Positions 10,549-22,700 of a stretch of DNA of 64,000 nucleotides are shown in pieces. Each line of letters begins with the position of its first letter. Positions within the stretch are counted from its first letter, which is position 1. The stretch is from the NCBI RefSeq assembly GCF_000003855.2, contig NW_003101670.1:148841-212840 (forward strand), in the 5' to 3' direction. The notes beneath the pieces are model-generated. The model was not told where the DNA came from, did no database searches, and worked only from the letters and a program-made list of their open reading frames with translations. The position numbers were made by a program, and so were the translations under genes. The stretch is from Blastomyces gilchristii SLH14081 (Eukaryota; Ascomycota; Eurotiomycetes; Onygenales; Ajellomycetaceae).

Positions 10549-11837
10549 ATGCCTGTCGTGCGCAACCGCCGTCGCGCTGTAGGTTCCCATCCATGTCCAA
10601 GGAAATCGGACCTTCAAACAAGTTTACTGGACGTCCTGGCTAACTCATCTATCTCATTCCCTTTTTTGGAACAGCCCGATGATGAAGATGAAGCGGAGAT
10701 GAACTCAGACGCCTCATCCGAACCCCAGCAAGCTCCCTCCCAACGATCCAGACAACAACAAAAACGACAGCGGCGCCAGACCTCTGATTCCGATTCGGAT
10801 GCCTCTTCAGATGGCCGGTCAACGCCGGAGATGTTTACCCAATTCCACAGAGCCACTGACGTGATGGTCAAGAAGCTGGTGCGGCTCGCGCTTGCAAGCG
10901 AGTATTCGCGGCAGGTGATCCGGCGGACTGATATCAGGGATAAAGTCCTGGGTGAGCAAGGAGCGAGGCAGTTTAGGATGGTTTTTGAAAAGGCGCAGAC
11001 GGAGTTGATAGAGAGATTCGGCATGCAGATGGTAGAGCAGCCATTGAGGGAGAAGGTGACGATAAGTCAGAGGAGAGGTGTGTGTTTATATATATATATA
11101 TATACATTTTTCCTTCCATGACCTGTTTAATTTCTTTACAGATTGATACCATTTCTTCGTCTGTATATGTAGGAGAAATATATGCACAATAATATAACTA
11201 ACCACTGCCTTCGATACCAGCCGCCCAACGCACCGAACGACCTGCCACAACCTCCAAAACCTGGACGGTCGTAACCACCCTTCCCCCTGCCTATCGCACC
11301 CCAACCATCCTCCCACCCTCACGTGCACCCTCCTCCACAACCGAAAGCACTTACACCGCCATCTACACCTTCATAATATCCACCATCCTCCTCTCTGGCG
11401 GCTCCATCCGCGAACAGAAACTCGACCGCCTCCTCCGCCGCGTCAACGCTGATAACTTCACACCCATCGACCGCACGGACAGGTTACTCGCACGCCTATG
11501 TAAAGAAGGCTATATCGTGCGTAACCGGGAAATGGATGGCGGGGAGGAGATTGTGGAGTATCTTGTGGGGCCTAGGGGGAAGGTTGAGGTGGGGGTTGTG
11601 GGCGTGTCGGGGTTGGCAAGGGAGGTTTATGGGTTCGGCGAGAGAGGGAGTTCAAATGTGAATGGGGGTGAGGGTGAGGGTGTGCCTGCTAAGAGGCAAG
11701 AGGAGGTAGAGGCGTTTGAGAAGAGGTTGAAGAGGAGTTTGGGGATAACAGAACCGTTGCATTTTGGGAGGGGGGAGGGTGATGGCGATGGCGATGGTGA
11801 TGGCGATGGCGATGGCGATGGCGATGGGGAGGAGTGA
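10549..11837 (+). CDS. nse3: MAGE-domain protein, SMC5/6 complex subunit Nse3
   Basis: Join(10549..10578,10675..11077,11221..11837), 1,050 nt, 349 aa. After an acidic, Gln/Ser-rich N-terminus, residues about 70-290 form a MAGE homology domain: VMVKKLVRLALASEYSRQ, VLGEQGARQFRMVFEKAQ, then YTAIYTFIISTILLSGGS and a second winged-helix with LARLCKEGYIV and EYLVGPRGKVEVG. Fungi have a single MAGE protein, Nse3, which with Nse1 and Nse4 forms the DNA-binding module of the SMC5/6 genome-stability complex in the nucleus. Intron 1 (10,579-10,674; GTAGGT, GCTAAC, AACAG) is 96 nt and has no stop, so retention would add 32 in-frame residues. Intron 2 is 143 nt with a TA repeat. The C-terminus ends in a Gly-Asp repeat. 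ATG at 10,549 is the first plausible start. Confidence 0.9.
11781..11826. repeat. GATGGC hexanucleotide repeat coding Gly-Asp
   Basis: About seven and a half copies of gatggc, with one gatggt variant, form the end of the nse3 reading frame and encode alternating Gly and Asp. Length changes in whole units stay in frame. Likely variable between strains. Confidence 0.9.
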
Positions 11838-12727
11838 GGCTTGGTAACTTGTCGGTTTCTGCTATATGCTCCTTTTTCTCTCCTTTTTTCGTTTCCCTCT
11901 TCTCTACTATGTTTTTAGTAAGTAATGACTTCTGCACTTCCCAGCCTCCTCCATACACCTTGGTCTAGGGGAGCTTTTGATTTCGATGCGAATACCTTTT
12001 AGCACTTGCCGTTTTACATATGACGTGTATATGGTATCTGTTTTTAATGGTGAAAATAATTCTATTTATTTGTTGTATATCTCTCCAACCTATTCCCTCC
12101 ATATTGCCCTTCGAATAAAGGAAATGAAAACAAGATGAAGAAAGGAAGAACGGCAGCCACGACTGGTTAGGAAATTGACATTTTTCCGCTGAGGAACGAG
12201 ATACATATATATACTCCCGCTAACCTTAAACAACAATGGTAAGAGACCCCATATAAGTAAAAAATAACATACAAAGGAAGAAAAGTTGATTTGTATCCAC
12301 ACCTTGCGAGCTTTCTCTATTCCTATTCCTGATACAGGTGGGTATATATCTATATATATCTGACCGGTCATTTCGGGCATGGGCAGTATGTGCAAATTGA
12401 GACGAAAAGAGGGAGAGAAGCGGGTACATGTACAGATAGAAGCGCTGCATATAAAACATGAGCCACAATAACTCGAGGGTAAATAAAGGGAGTAGATGGG
12501 GCAACAAGGAAAGAGGATTCGTTCAGGCCAAAGCGAAATACATAAGAGGGAGATAATAGACGAGGAGACGCCTGCAAAACATGCATCGAACGCTAGGTAA
12601 GGGGCAGCTTTCCACTTTTTCGTCATTACTTTCTCCTCCGCTTTCTCTTTTGTTTTCGCTGATGTGCGCGCACGTGAATTGAAAACGCTGGATTGATTCT
12701 AAGATAGCGGAAGTTGGAACCGAAAAA

Positions 12728-12759
<32 letters not shown>

Positions 12760-12838
12760 AAAAGAACAAGAAGAAGATTCGTAGAGGGTCATGCTCTTAA
12801 ACCCACGCAGCCACCCTTGGGCTGCCCTTTTCTCATCC
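11838..12838. other. Convergent intergenic region with a GAAA microsatellite
   Basis: About 1 kb between the 3' ends of nse3 and the Yar1-like gene. No gene is supported; frames here are short and low-complexity. A tetranucleotide tract of about ten GAAA units lies at 12,722-12,763. Confidence 0.55.
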
Positions 12839-13674
12839 TCACTCAGAATCACTCGCACTATTCTGGTCCCCAGCATCATCATCGTCACTATTAGCATCAT
12901 TCTGTAATGCCAGCCCTTCATTCAAGAGATATTCCGCCTGCCTCAATTCCTTGCGCACGTCTTCCGGTATCATATCTGGTAATCGTGAGGGGGTCTCGCC
13001 GTGTTTATTCGTGACTCGCGGGTCACAGCCCGCTTCGCACATCATTTTTATCATCGTGATGGCGTCTCGGACGGAGTTGTAGCGGCTTGTATCGTTTGCG
13101 TAGCGCGCGACGAGGTGGAGGGGTGTTTCTTTGTCGAGTCGGGTTTTTGGGTCGCATTCGAAGAATTCTATGTCGAAGAGGAAGTCGGCTGCGTGGTCTG
13201 TGGTGTGTGCGTACGGAAGTATATTGTTAGATGATATTGCTATTTCCTAGTTCTTTCACTTGGAAATAATTTCGTTGTTTTGGGGGGTACTGGAATCACT
13301 AAATGTGAGGTGATGGAGAGCCGGGTATAGAGTTAACTGGGATGGCAAAAAGGGACGCCATGCTACTCACAGCTGCCATGCATAGCACATATATGAAGCG
13401 CATAATTTCCCAAAGGGTCCGTAACGCTATTAAAGAAAGCAGCAATTTCCCCACTCGTTTTCTTTGCGTTTTCCATCTCTATAAGGACCTCTTCTAGGGC
13501 ATCCGTGTTATCTTCGCGGCAGGCGGCGGAAACTCTCTCGGCGGGGCTAGCTCCCTAAAATTCCAGAGTTTTGTGAGAAAGCTAGCGTTTAACGACATTC
13601 GTAAAGGATTCAAAAAGTGACTAAAGTCGACGTACCTCGTCGTCCGTTACTATCTTATTATTTGCCGAGGGCAT
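12839..13674 (-). CDS. Ankyrin-repeat protein, Yar1-like
   Basis: Complement(join(12839..13197,13371..13554,13636..13674)), 582 nt, 193 aa. Exon 1 gives MPSANNKIVTDDE. Exons 2 and 3 carry ankyrin units: DPLGNYALHICAMHGS, RLDKETPLHLVARYAND and CDPRVTNKHGETPSRL. The tail has a helix (ELRQAEYLLNEGLALQ) followed by an Asp/Ser-rich acidic end. Small size, two to three ankyrin repeats and the acidic C-terminus match Yar1, the dedicated chaperone that shields ribosomal protein uS3 before 40S assembly. Introns have donors GTACGT and GTGAGT and acceptors TTTTAG and CCACAG. All joins keep the frame. It is convergent with nse3 and divergent from RPC11. A different small ankyrin protein is possible because the repeat itself is not specific. 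Confidence 0.8.
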
Positions 13675-14466
13675 TGTGTTGTGTTTGTTGTTGGCGGTTT
13701 GCCTGGAACGTATTTTGAGGCAGGGTGCGGGGTATGGTTTACGCTCTCGATTTTCAGTCAAACTTCGAGGGACCTATGAATAGAAAAGAAAATGGATCAA
13801 ATCCATGTGAAGTTAGCACGGGTTAATAAACAAATTAGGGAATACTGGACAAACAAGTGCTGAAGTTGAAAGCCTTAAAGTTATGAAGGGGCGGATGTAG
13901 CGCAACAACCAAAGCGGGGAAGGGAACCTACCAGAGCTAAAATATGATGTTTCTGCACAGTTAACCAAAAGGAGCGTTATCCTGACCTGTCAGGTACACC
14001 CCAATCAGCTAAGGAGAGTCTTGGTATAGAGCGTCGCCGTCCTTACTCTTGTTATGAAATCGTTAAATGTGTATCAGCCCCTCTGCAACCAATAAATGCA
14101 GGAACAAAGATATTCCGGGGGCCCTTGTTTGTTTTGCCGCAATCTCAAAAAAAAACTGCGCTTAATTAAGTTAAGTTAGTTATTGATAGGCAAAATTAGC
14201 CGCGCGGGAATAATTTTCCCGGCAGATTGACCAATCAGAAAGCTAACCTTTGTACATCTTAGCTCCCGACCTCCACCCATTCTACTCAATTAGCTCATGG
14301 GACCTAGGAGATAGTCCTGGAAGGCTACGACGGGATGCAATGAGTTCGCACGACATACCCCTTTTCGGAAATTCTTCCGTGTGATAATGATATCACTATC
14401 TATAACATATACATCTAGATAGTCATTGATTTGCTCCTCCCAATCACTGAGAATTCAGCAGGCAAA
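13675..14466. other. Divergent promoter region
   Basis: These 792 bases separate two divergently transcribed genes (Yar1-like and RPC11) and should hold both promoters. No further gene or repeat was seen. Confidence 0.5.
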
Positions 14467-15265
14467 ATGCCTTTGACGTGTGAGTCTCTCAACCTTCATC
14501 CAAATACGATATGACCTGCGTAAAATCCCCCGCTGAATAGACAATGAGCTAATTCACAATGTGTTTCTAGTTTGCCCAAACTGTAGCAATGCTCTTACCA
14601 TCTCCCGGGCGGATCCCACCCCTCGCTACCCGCTAGGTGTCAACCGATTTGAATGCCGAACCTGCCCCTACCAGTATGTCCTCGACCGAACGTACTACGA
14701 GCGGACAGAGATGAAGCGGAAGGAAGTTGCAGATGTGCTAGGAGGGAAAGATGAGTGGAAGAATGCTGATAGCCAAGGGAGTGAGTCACCACCTCCCCTT
14801 GCATTTGCTTGACGTGGAAATAATTCGGATCGTTCCCTTTTACCACTCCTCCCTGCCCCACGATTGGAGTGATTTTCCTTTTGGCTGTTTAGGCCTACAG
14901 ACGTGCATTTCGTCTCTATATATTTTGCCACGAGTTCTGACTATTGTTCCGTCTGTCCGTTGTGTGACTTGCAGCGCAATGCCCCGCCGAAGGCTGTGAT
15001 GGCGACCGTGCATATTTTTACCAGTTGCAGATTCGAAGCGCGGACGAGCCAATGACTACATTCTTCAAGGTACGATATAAGTCTTAAAAGAAAACCAAAC
15101 ATATGACACTCTGCTCCCTCTCTTCCCCACCCCCAGGATTTAGATCTTTGTAAAGAACGAAAAAAAAAAAAAAAAATAATAAATAAAATAAAATTTGAAG
15201 GCCAATGCTGAGCTGACAACAAATGGCAGTGCACGACCTGCGGGGCCCGATGGAGAGAAAACTAG
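14467..15265 (+). CDS. rpc11: RNA polymerase III subunit RPC11 (Rpc10/C11)
   Basis: Join(14467..14479,14571..14780,14975..15069,15230..15265), 354 nt, 117 aa, the usual size. The N-terminal zinc ribbon reads MPLTFCPNCSNAL with a second pair in FECRTCPYQY. The C-terminal TFIIS-like ribbon has CPAEGC, the acidic hairpin RSADEPMTTFF (D-E pair needed for RNA cleavage in this family) and CTTCGARWREN at the stop. In Pol III this subunit supports transcript cleavage, termination and re-initiation. Exon 1 is only 13 nt and the last exon only 36 nt, yet every join keeps the frame. The intron before the last exon contains an A-rich run at 15,161-15,192. Confidence 0.95.
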
Positions 15266-15980
15266 GCCAGGACAGCTCATCAACCCCTCTACCTCTATTT
15301 ATGAGTCATCGCCGATTCCTTGTATTAGTGTGATGGTTTCGCCTGGTTTTGTCACTGTTGCGACTCCAAGGCAGCTGTGTCCGCTCGTTTGAATCAAAGT
15401 GTACTCTTATTTAGGAAGAGGGAGTTTTTCGGAGAGGTGGTTTGAATATCTGCAAAGCGACAGATTGGAGAAATTCATCTAGCAGGACGAGGCATCTAAG
15501 CTGGTTTACCTTACATTTACTTCCTTTTCCTTTCATTCATTTTGTTTTTAGCTTTGTTTGCATGTGCTGCTGCTACATAGATACCCACTACATCAAGAAT
15601 TCAAGATATGCAAGATTTGTCCCGCATAAAAAAACTTTAGTACTGTAGCTTGGAATATTGAACAGAGTACATGACGAAGAGGCCAGGAAGCCTGTTTACT
15701 GATCACCTACGGGATTTCAACTCTCTGATGGTGGGTTTGGAAAATTGCTCTACAATTCTTCTGAACGCCTCCGTCTCCTGTAGGAGTGAAAGTAATTTTT
15801 TTTCTTCGTATTGGTTTGATAGAGAGGCCAACCAATAAAGCCCACTTTTTAATCAGACCAAGTGTCCGCTCTCCAAGACCAACGCCCACACCTTATCGTG
15901 AAGGGACTCTACGAAAAGGCGGTAACTAACCCAGCAAGGGGGGTCTTCTTGCGATGGTAGTAGTACGTAGCAGCGAACAA
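15266..15980. other. Intergenic, no gene seen
   Basis: Downstream of RPC11 only short frames occur, with no domain or intron structure. It is likely RPC11 3' UTR plus spacer before the tef1 promoter. Confidence 0.5.
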
Positions 15981-16465
15981 AAATTTTCTCTTTTTTTTTT
16001 TTTTTTTTTCTTCGGCTGCCCGCCCAACCAACCGCTAGGTTCCCCACCACTACCCACCAGGCAGCCCTGAGCCCCTCCAAAAGCACGGTGATAAGCGGCA
16101 CGTGATTGCCCAAAGCGGACTAGTGGCCTCGCCTCCTGCACTTTTCCCCCCCCGCCCAGAAAGCATACAAAAACCCCTCTCCTCGCACAAAAATTCTTTT
16201 CCTTTCCCTTTTCCTCCCCCCGTCTGCTTCAGTACGTATTCTCTCATCCCTCACTGCTCCCCATCTCTTCGCTCCGCCTCATCATCACATCTCTCTATCA
16301 ACTGTTCCATCTCTTCTAACTAACCTCTGCCAGCACCTCTACGCATTCTTGGCCGTAGTATCTGAGCGTTCTCCTGGTCTCTTCTAGTATCTTCCAAAGA
16401 ACTACAAGAAATCCAATCTATTTTATCCCAAACTCTCCCACTTTTCACATTCACATCCAGTCAAA
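15981..16465 (+). promoter_or_regulatory. tef1 promoter and pyrimidine-rich leader
   Basis: A 19-base T run (15,991-16,009) is followed by C-rich sequence and then a strongly CT-rich stretch (about 16,140-16,460) running to the ATG. Long pyrimidine tracts just upstream of the start are typical of highly expressed fungal genes such as tef1. No clear TATA box was found, and the transcription start was not determined. The context just before the ATG is tcaaaATGG. Confidence 0.6.
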
Positions 16466-18612
16466 ATGGGGTAAGCGTCTATCTATTCCATCTGTCCGAT
16501 CCATCCCGATTTCCTTCGCTTGACTAACTCTGGTGCTTTTTTCTACCACACAGTAAGGAAGAGAAGCCTCACATTAACCTCGTCGTTATCGGCCACGTCG
16601 ATTCCGGCAAATCCACCACCACCGGTAAGCAACCCCGCCTAACACAATACACTCTAGCTTTATCACACGTTCTTCTCACTGTTGTTTTCTCTATAGGTCA
16701 TTTGATCTACAAGTGCGGTGGTATTGACAACCGTACCATTGAGAAGTTCGAGAAGGTAAGCAAAAAAATCGGCGAAATCAATTTTGTTGCCTCTGATATG
16801 ATTTATTTTATTTATTTATTTATTTTGTTTTTTGTCATATTTTTTGTGTTCTTTTACCCCTCTGTTTTGGGTTTTCGCTAGTTGTGTTGTGATTCGCCAA
16901 TTTGTTTTTCATCATGGTGGGGTAATTTTAGTTTTCTGTGACATGTTGGCCTTGCAGCCAAAAGTGTGCTGGTCGCTCTGTTCAGCCACCGCTCTCTCAA
17001 CTCAAGATAACGTGCATTTTTTTTGGCCCTCCGCTCGGCATACATTGTCGGCCTACCAACCACAACCCTTATATTCTTATATGGTTGTCACTTTTTGTTT
17101 TGTTTTAGGGGAAATGTTTCGAAAGATTGTTTACCCTGATTTCAACATCTTTTCTGCACAAAGCGAGCTTTTACCCTATCCATCGAGTATGTTCTAACTG
17201 TCTACGTATAGGAAGCCGAAGAGTTGGGCAAGAAATCCTTCAAGTATGCGTGGGTCCTCGACAAACTGAAGTCCGAGCGTGAGCGTGGTATCACCATCGA
17301 TATTTCCCTCTGGAGATTCGAAACCCCCAAGTACAATGTTACTGTCATTGGTGAGTTTCGATTGGTACCCCCTCTAGTCAGATTTCGGCTTCAAGTATCT
17401 ATTATCTAACATGTCCCTTTCTAGACGCCCCCGGTCATCGTGACTTCGTCAAGAACATGATTACTGGTACTTCCCAGGCTGACTGCGCTATCCTCATCAT
17501 TGCTGCCGGTACTGGTGAGTTCGAGGCTGGTATCTCCAAGGATGGCCAGACTCGTGAGCACGCTCTGCTCGCTTTCACCCTCGGTGTCAGACAGCTCATC
17601 GTTGCCATCAACAAGATGGACACCACCAAGTGGTCTGAGACCCGTTTCAACGAAATTATCAAGGAAGTCAGCAACTTCATCAAGAAGGTCGGATACAACC
17701 CCAAGTCTGTTCCCTTCGTGCCAATCTCCGGTTTCGAGGGTGACAACATGATTGAGCCTTCCCCCAACTGCCCTTGGTACAAGGGCTGGAACAAGGAGAC
17801 TGCTGCTGGCAAGGCCGCCGGTAAGACTCTTCTCGATGCCATTGACGCCATCGACCCCCCCGTCCGTCCTACCGAGAAGCCTCTCCGTCTTCCCCTCCAG
17901 GATGTGTATAAGATCTCCGGTATTGGCACTGTTCCCGTTGGACGTGTCGAGACTGGTGTCATCAAGCCTGGTATGGTCGTGACCTTCGCCCCTGCCAACG
18001 TCACCACTGAAGTCAAGTCCGTTGAAATGCACCACCAGCAGCTCCAGGCTGGTTACCCTGGTGACAACGTCGGCTTCAACGTCAAGAACGTTTCCGTCAA
18101 GGAAGTCCGCCGTGGCAACGTTGCCGGTGACTCCAAGAACGACCCCCCCAAGGGCTGCGAGTCCTTCAACGCCCAGGTCATCGTCCTCAACCACCCCGGC
18201 CAGGTTGGCGCTGGTTATGCCCCAGTCCTCGACTGCCACACTGCCCACATTGCTTGCAAGTTCTCTGAGCTCATCGAGAAGATTGACCGCCGTACCGGAA
18301 AGTCTGTTGAGGACAACCCCAAGTTCATCAAGTCCGGTGATGCTGCTATCGTCAAGATGATTCCGTCCAAGCCCATGTGCGTGGAGGCCTTCACTGAGTA
18401 CCCTCCTCTTGGACGTTTCGCTGTCCGTGACATGAGACAAACCGTAAGTTTTTACATCCATATTCATTCTAACCATTTATATACATTTTCGAACCGTTGA
18501 CTAATTTCCCAAACCAATACAGGTCGCTGTCGGTGTCATCAAGTCCGTCGTCAAGTCCGACAAGACTGCTGGCAAGGTCACCAAGGCCGCCCAGAAGGCT
18601 ACCAAGAAATAA
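16466..18612 (+). CDS. tef1: Translation elongation factor 1-alpha
   Basis: Join(16466..16470,16554..16624,16697..16755,17212..17350,17425..18443,18523..18612), 1,383 nt, exactly 460 aa. The GTPase motifs are visible: GHVDSGKST (P-loop), DAPGHRDF (G3) and NKMD (G4), with KERGITID-like [14 protein letters not shown] (switch I) and the C-terminal [13 protein letters not shown] lysine-rich end. The protein delivers aminoacyl-tRNA to the ribosome in the cytosol. Exon 1 is just ATGGG. The third intron is 456 nt, the long variable intron used in fungal phylogenetics. Codons are strongly biased to C-ending forms, as expected for very high expression. It is the last gene before the AT-rich block. Confidence 0.99.
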
Positions 18613-19871
18613 ACTGGCTAGCCCCTAACACACCCCCCCAACCCGCCCTTAAACAAAAATGCTAGAATGAATAAAGAAAGAGGGGATGACCGTCCAGGCG
18701 ATGGGGATAAAGGAGGTATTATTTTCCCTTCTCTTTTCTCCCTCTCACCTTTACGTGCGGAAGAGCGGGCGAAATGTGACCACTTGACATAGGTCTTTTT
18801 ATACCTTATCGTTATTTAGGAGTTGCTTTTCGTTCTTCTTATGCTCCCTTCACATTTCTTCTTACCCTGGTCTCCCGTGGCATTTTTGTTTTATTTTTCA
18901 TGTCCTCTCTAGTTAAAAGGAAAAATGGCTTCACGATTTATTTTCTCTTTCTATTAGATGGGCTTTTTTCTCACACCTACCCCCCAACCCCCTTTTCCTT
19001 TTTTTTTTACGAGTACGAAATCCAAAAATTCCAAAATATTAATGACCGTTTTTAAAGATTCTTTAAACTTCTTCTCTCCTCTTCAGCCTCTATATTCTTT
19101 TGAAGTAGTAGTTTAATAATACACCCCATGCATTTTTCACATTTGAGGGCAAGACTTGGCCCAGTTAATACCGCTATCAATGAGATGGCTATTCAAAGCC
19201 GTAGATGCGAAATACTTCCTCTACCATTATCCCGCCATCCCTCAATTAATGATTGAACCCCTTCGTCGTGAGTTTGAAAATGAAAAGCAAACCAACGATA
19301 AAACCGTCCATTCACATTCACTCTCTATCTGATGCGAAATGGAAAATAATACTATATGAATTTCTTGTCTTTCCCTGATAATCAATCTCATATTCTGATA
19401 TCGCTGGTACTATCATCTGTTTCATCTAATGTAATAATATATCTTCTTGGGAGAAATATATATTTATATACATAATTTTGCTGATAACATACTGCGTATA
19501 TGTTTCTGTCGCTATCTTTCGCCCCTCTTGAATCTATGCCCTTTGCGGGGAATCAATATTTTTTGTAACAGCCTCCGTTTCACAATTCAAAATAGCGTGG
19601 AGGTTATTCTGACAAGAAGTACCTACGAGATAACCTCTGTGGCTTCATGGAGGGTTTGTTAGTGTTCATTTGCGGAGCGAAGCGAAGCAATATGTTAGGT
19701 GCTTTAAAAACCTGATTAGAATAGAAGGTGCGATCTTGCAGGCCCCATTCTGCGATATGATTGGTTGAAAAAATGCACACCCCATGTGACCGCCTGTAGA
19801 GGAAGCCGCAATGGCCTGTATAGATAGTCACCACTCATTAAGCAGGTAATTATGGCTTCAATTGCTGCAAT
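18613..19871. other. tef1 3' flank up to the transposon block
   Basis: It begins with the tef1 3' UTR. The remainder is moderately AT-rich but not C-depleted, with no supported gene. It ends with gctgcaat, the left target-site duplication of the outer hAT element. Confidence 0.6.
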
Positions 19872-20059
19872 TAGACTGGCCGGCGGGACCATGAATTTCA
19901 CATGTGATCCCATTTGGTCTGGTCTCATACATTTCTTGGCATGAGTCTCATCAGGACCAAGTCTTAAAAAAATCTGAAAATGAATCATTTCTGAGAGAAA
20001 TGATGTGAAAAATAATCAGATTTAATTCAAGAACAGTGAAATAAGAGTAATTTCTCAGA

Positions 20060-22700
20060 ATAAACTATGAAAGATGATTATTCTTTTAAAATCAGAATAA
20101 GACTGAGACTGAAGATTAAAATCAGTCTTATTTAATTTATTCAGTGATTACTTATATAATCAGAATTTAATAATAATTATTAATAATACTTATGAAATAA
20201 CTAAATATATTCTTATATAAGTTTATTCTTTACTTTCTTATAAAAACTATACTTCTCTGATATATTATAATCAGAGATATTAAACTATCTAATAATTCTA
20301 TATTTTATAATTATAAATTTCTTAATTATTTCTTCTTATAATTATCTCTGATAATAGTAATAAATATTTTAACTTAAGTTAAACTTTCACTTTATTCTTA
20401 TCTCTGTTAATAAAATTATTAGAATATTATATATTATCAGTGTAATAGTTAAATATATACTCTTAATAATTTTTCATAACTCTAGAATTGATTTAATATA
20501 TAAAGTTATTGAATTATCTTAAAAATAGTAGTTAAATTCAGTTTTATAAGTATATAGTTTTATCTAATTTTCAGTTATAATTAATATATATAAGTTCTGT
20601 TTCAAAGTTAGTATTATAGTTCTATATAATATAAAGTATTATTAAAGATTATTATTTACTAAAGAATTATATTTTACTATCTTTATATCTTGAATATTTA
20701 CTTATTTAAATCTCTAATAGTTAGTATTGTAGTAGTCTTAAACTAATTTAATATATAAGTCTTATTTCTTCTCTATTCAATCTTAAGAAGTATAGATATT
20801 AACTTAATAAAAGAGATTTAGTAGAGCTACTATAGTATAATACTCTATAAAAAATTATTTAGTTTTACTGTAATAATATATTAGTTTATTTCTTATAGTA
20901 ATAATAGTTCATACTATAATATTATCTCAGACTGAATTTCTTTTTAAGTGATTTAACTGCTTCTTAAGATAAGTAAATAAACTATTATATACTTATTAGA
21001 CTGACTGTAGTATTAATATATAAGTAATTAAGACTATCTTTATTATTTTATAAAACTGAAACAGTAAATTAATTATATATTTTAACTAAGTTTACTTTAT
21101 ATTAGAAAGTTTTAATATCTGAATCTTTTCTTAATCAGAGTATTATACTCAATAATTAATTATTTAATATAATTAAAGAGTCTGAATAGTTATTTTATAT
21201 ATTAAACTTTACTATATTTTAATATTCTGTATTATATTCAGTGATATGACTGATTTATTTATTTATTAAATATTATAAAATTATTATTATTATTTAGAGA
21301 AGATATAAATTATATTAATAATATTTTAAATCTATGATATTTAAATTATTAGTCAATCTATTTAAAATTAACAGTAGTATTATTAAAAAGCATTATTAAA
21401 AAGTAATATTAAAAAATATTATTAAAAAATATTATCTTTTATCTTTATTATTTTATAAAACTGAAACAGTAAATTAATTATATATTTTAACTAAGTTTAC
21501 TTTATATTAGAAAGTTTTAATATCTGAATCTTTTCTTAATCAGAGTATTATACTCAATAATTAATTATTTAATATAATTAAAGAGTCTGAATAGTTATTT
21601 TATATATTAAACTTTACTATATTTTAATATTCTGTATTATATTCAGTGATATGACTGATTTATTTATTTATTAAATATTATAAAATTATTATTATTATTT
21701 AGAGAAGATATAAATTATATTAATAATATTTTAAATCTATGATATTTAAATTATTAGTCAATCTATTTAAAATTAACAGTAGTATTATTAAAAAGCATTA
21801 TTAAAAAGTAATATTAAAAAATATTATTAAAAAATATTATCTTTTATAAAGTGAATATAAAAGTTAATTAAGTAATTATTTTCATCTTATTCTTATCTTA
21901 AGAATTAATTATCTTATTATTCTTTATCTTAATATTAAGATTCTTTATCAGTGTTTATATTATAAATTAAATTATATAAGTAATATAAAGAATATAATCT
22001 TATTTATTATTTTAGAAATATAAAATTAATTTTTACTTTAAACTCTTTATTATAGTATAGTTATTCATAGTATTATTAATTATAATTGTAAGAAGACTGA
22101 GACTAATATCTTAATAATTATTTTTAATCACAGTTATTAATATCTTTATTATATAATTCTTAGTATAATTACTGATTAATGATTTAAATTTAATTAATAT
22201 CTCTTAATAAGTTCAGTTCTTATTAATATAATAATATATAACTCTTATAAATATAAGATTATTTATACTAGTTTATATATTTACTGTGAGAGACACTCTT
22301 TGATAATTCTTTAACTCTGATTCTAAATATTATATATTAACTTTATAATATATCTTAAGATTGAACTGAAGATAGAATTAATATAAAATATAAAGATTTG
22401 AATTAAGTATTTAAAGAAGTATTCAGAATTCAGAGTTTTTAATTAATTAAAAAGAAAGATTCAGAGATATATATATATAAAGTAATTATTCACAGAAGTT
22501 ATCAGATAAGAGTTATAAAATCAGAGTACTAATATATAATTATTTTTATATAATTTTCTTTAAATTAGAAAGTTAGTATTACTAAAAATTATTATTTAAT
22601 AAAGTAGCTTATCAGCTTAGTAGTAATTTTCTGATTATTTTTCTTTTATTATTTATATTCTAATAACTTCAGATATCAGAAAATTTCTTCAGAGTTTTAA
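20060..22700 (-). pseudogene. hAT transposase relic (outer copy)
   Basis: This segment aligns base for base with 31,131-33,400, where hAT transposase traces can be read, but many more C and G are changed to T and A. Only scattered residues remain readable. A 405-bp internal tandem duplication lies within it. Confidence 0.75.
21036..21845. repeat. Perfect 405-bp tandem duplication
   Basis: 21,036-21,440 and 21,441-21,845 look identical by eye over the full 405 bases, beginning atctttattatttt. The inner hAT copy has this segment once. Identity in heavily mutated DNA means the duplication arose after the mutations, or is an assembly artefact. Confidence 0.85.

Noticed and set aside
12090..12626. 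178-codon minus-strand frame between nse3 and the Yar1-like gene
   Set aside because: Low-complexity hydrophobic frame in a convergent 3' flank, with overlapping frames and no family resemblance.
17421..18476. 351-codon open frame on the minus strand across tef1
   Set aside because: It is the antisense shadow of the strongly biased tef1 codons; no domain, and tef1 itself is certain.
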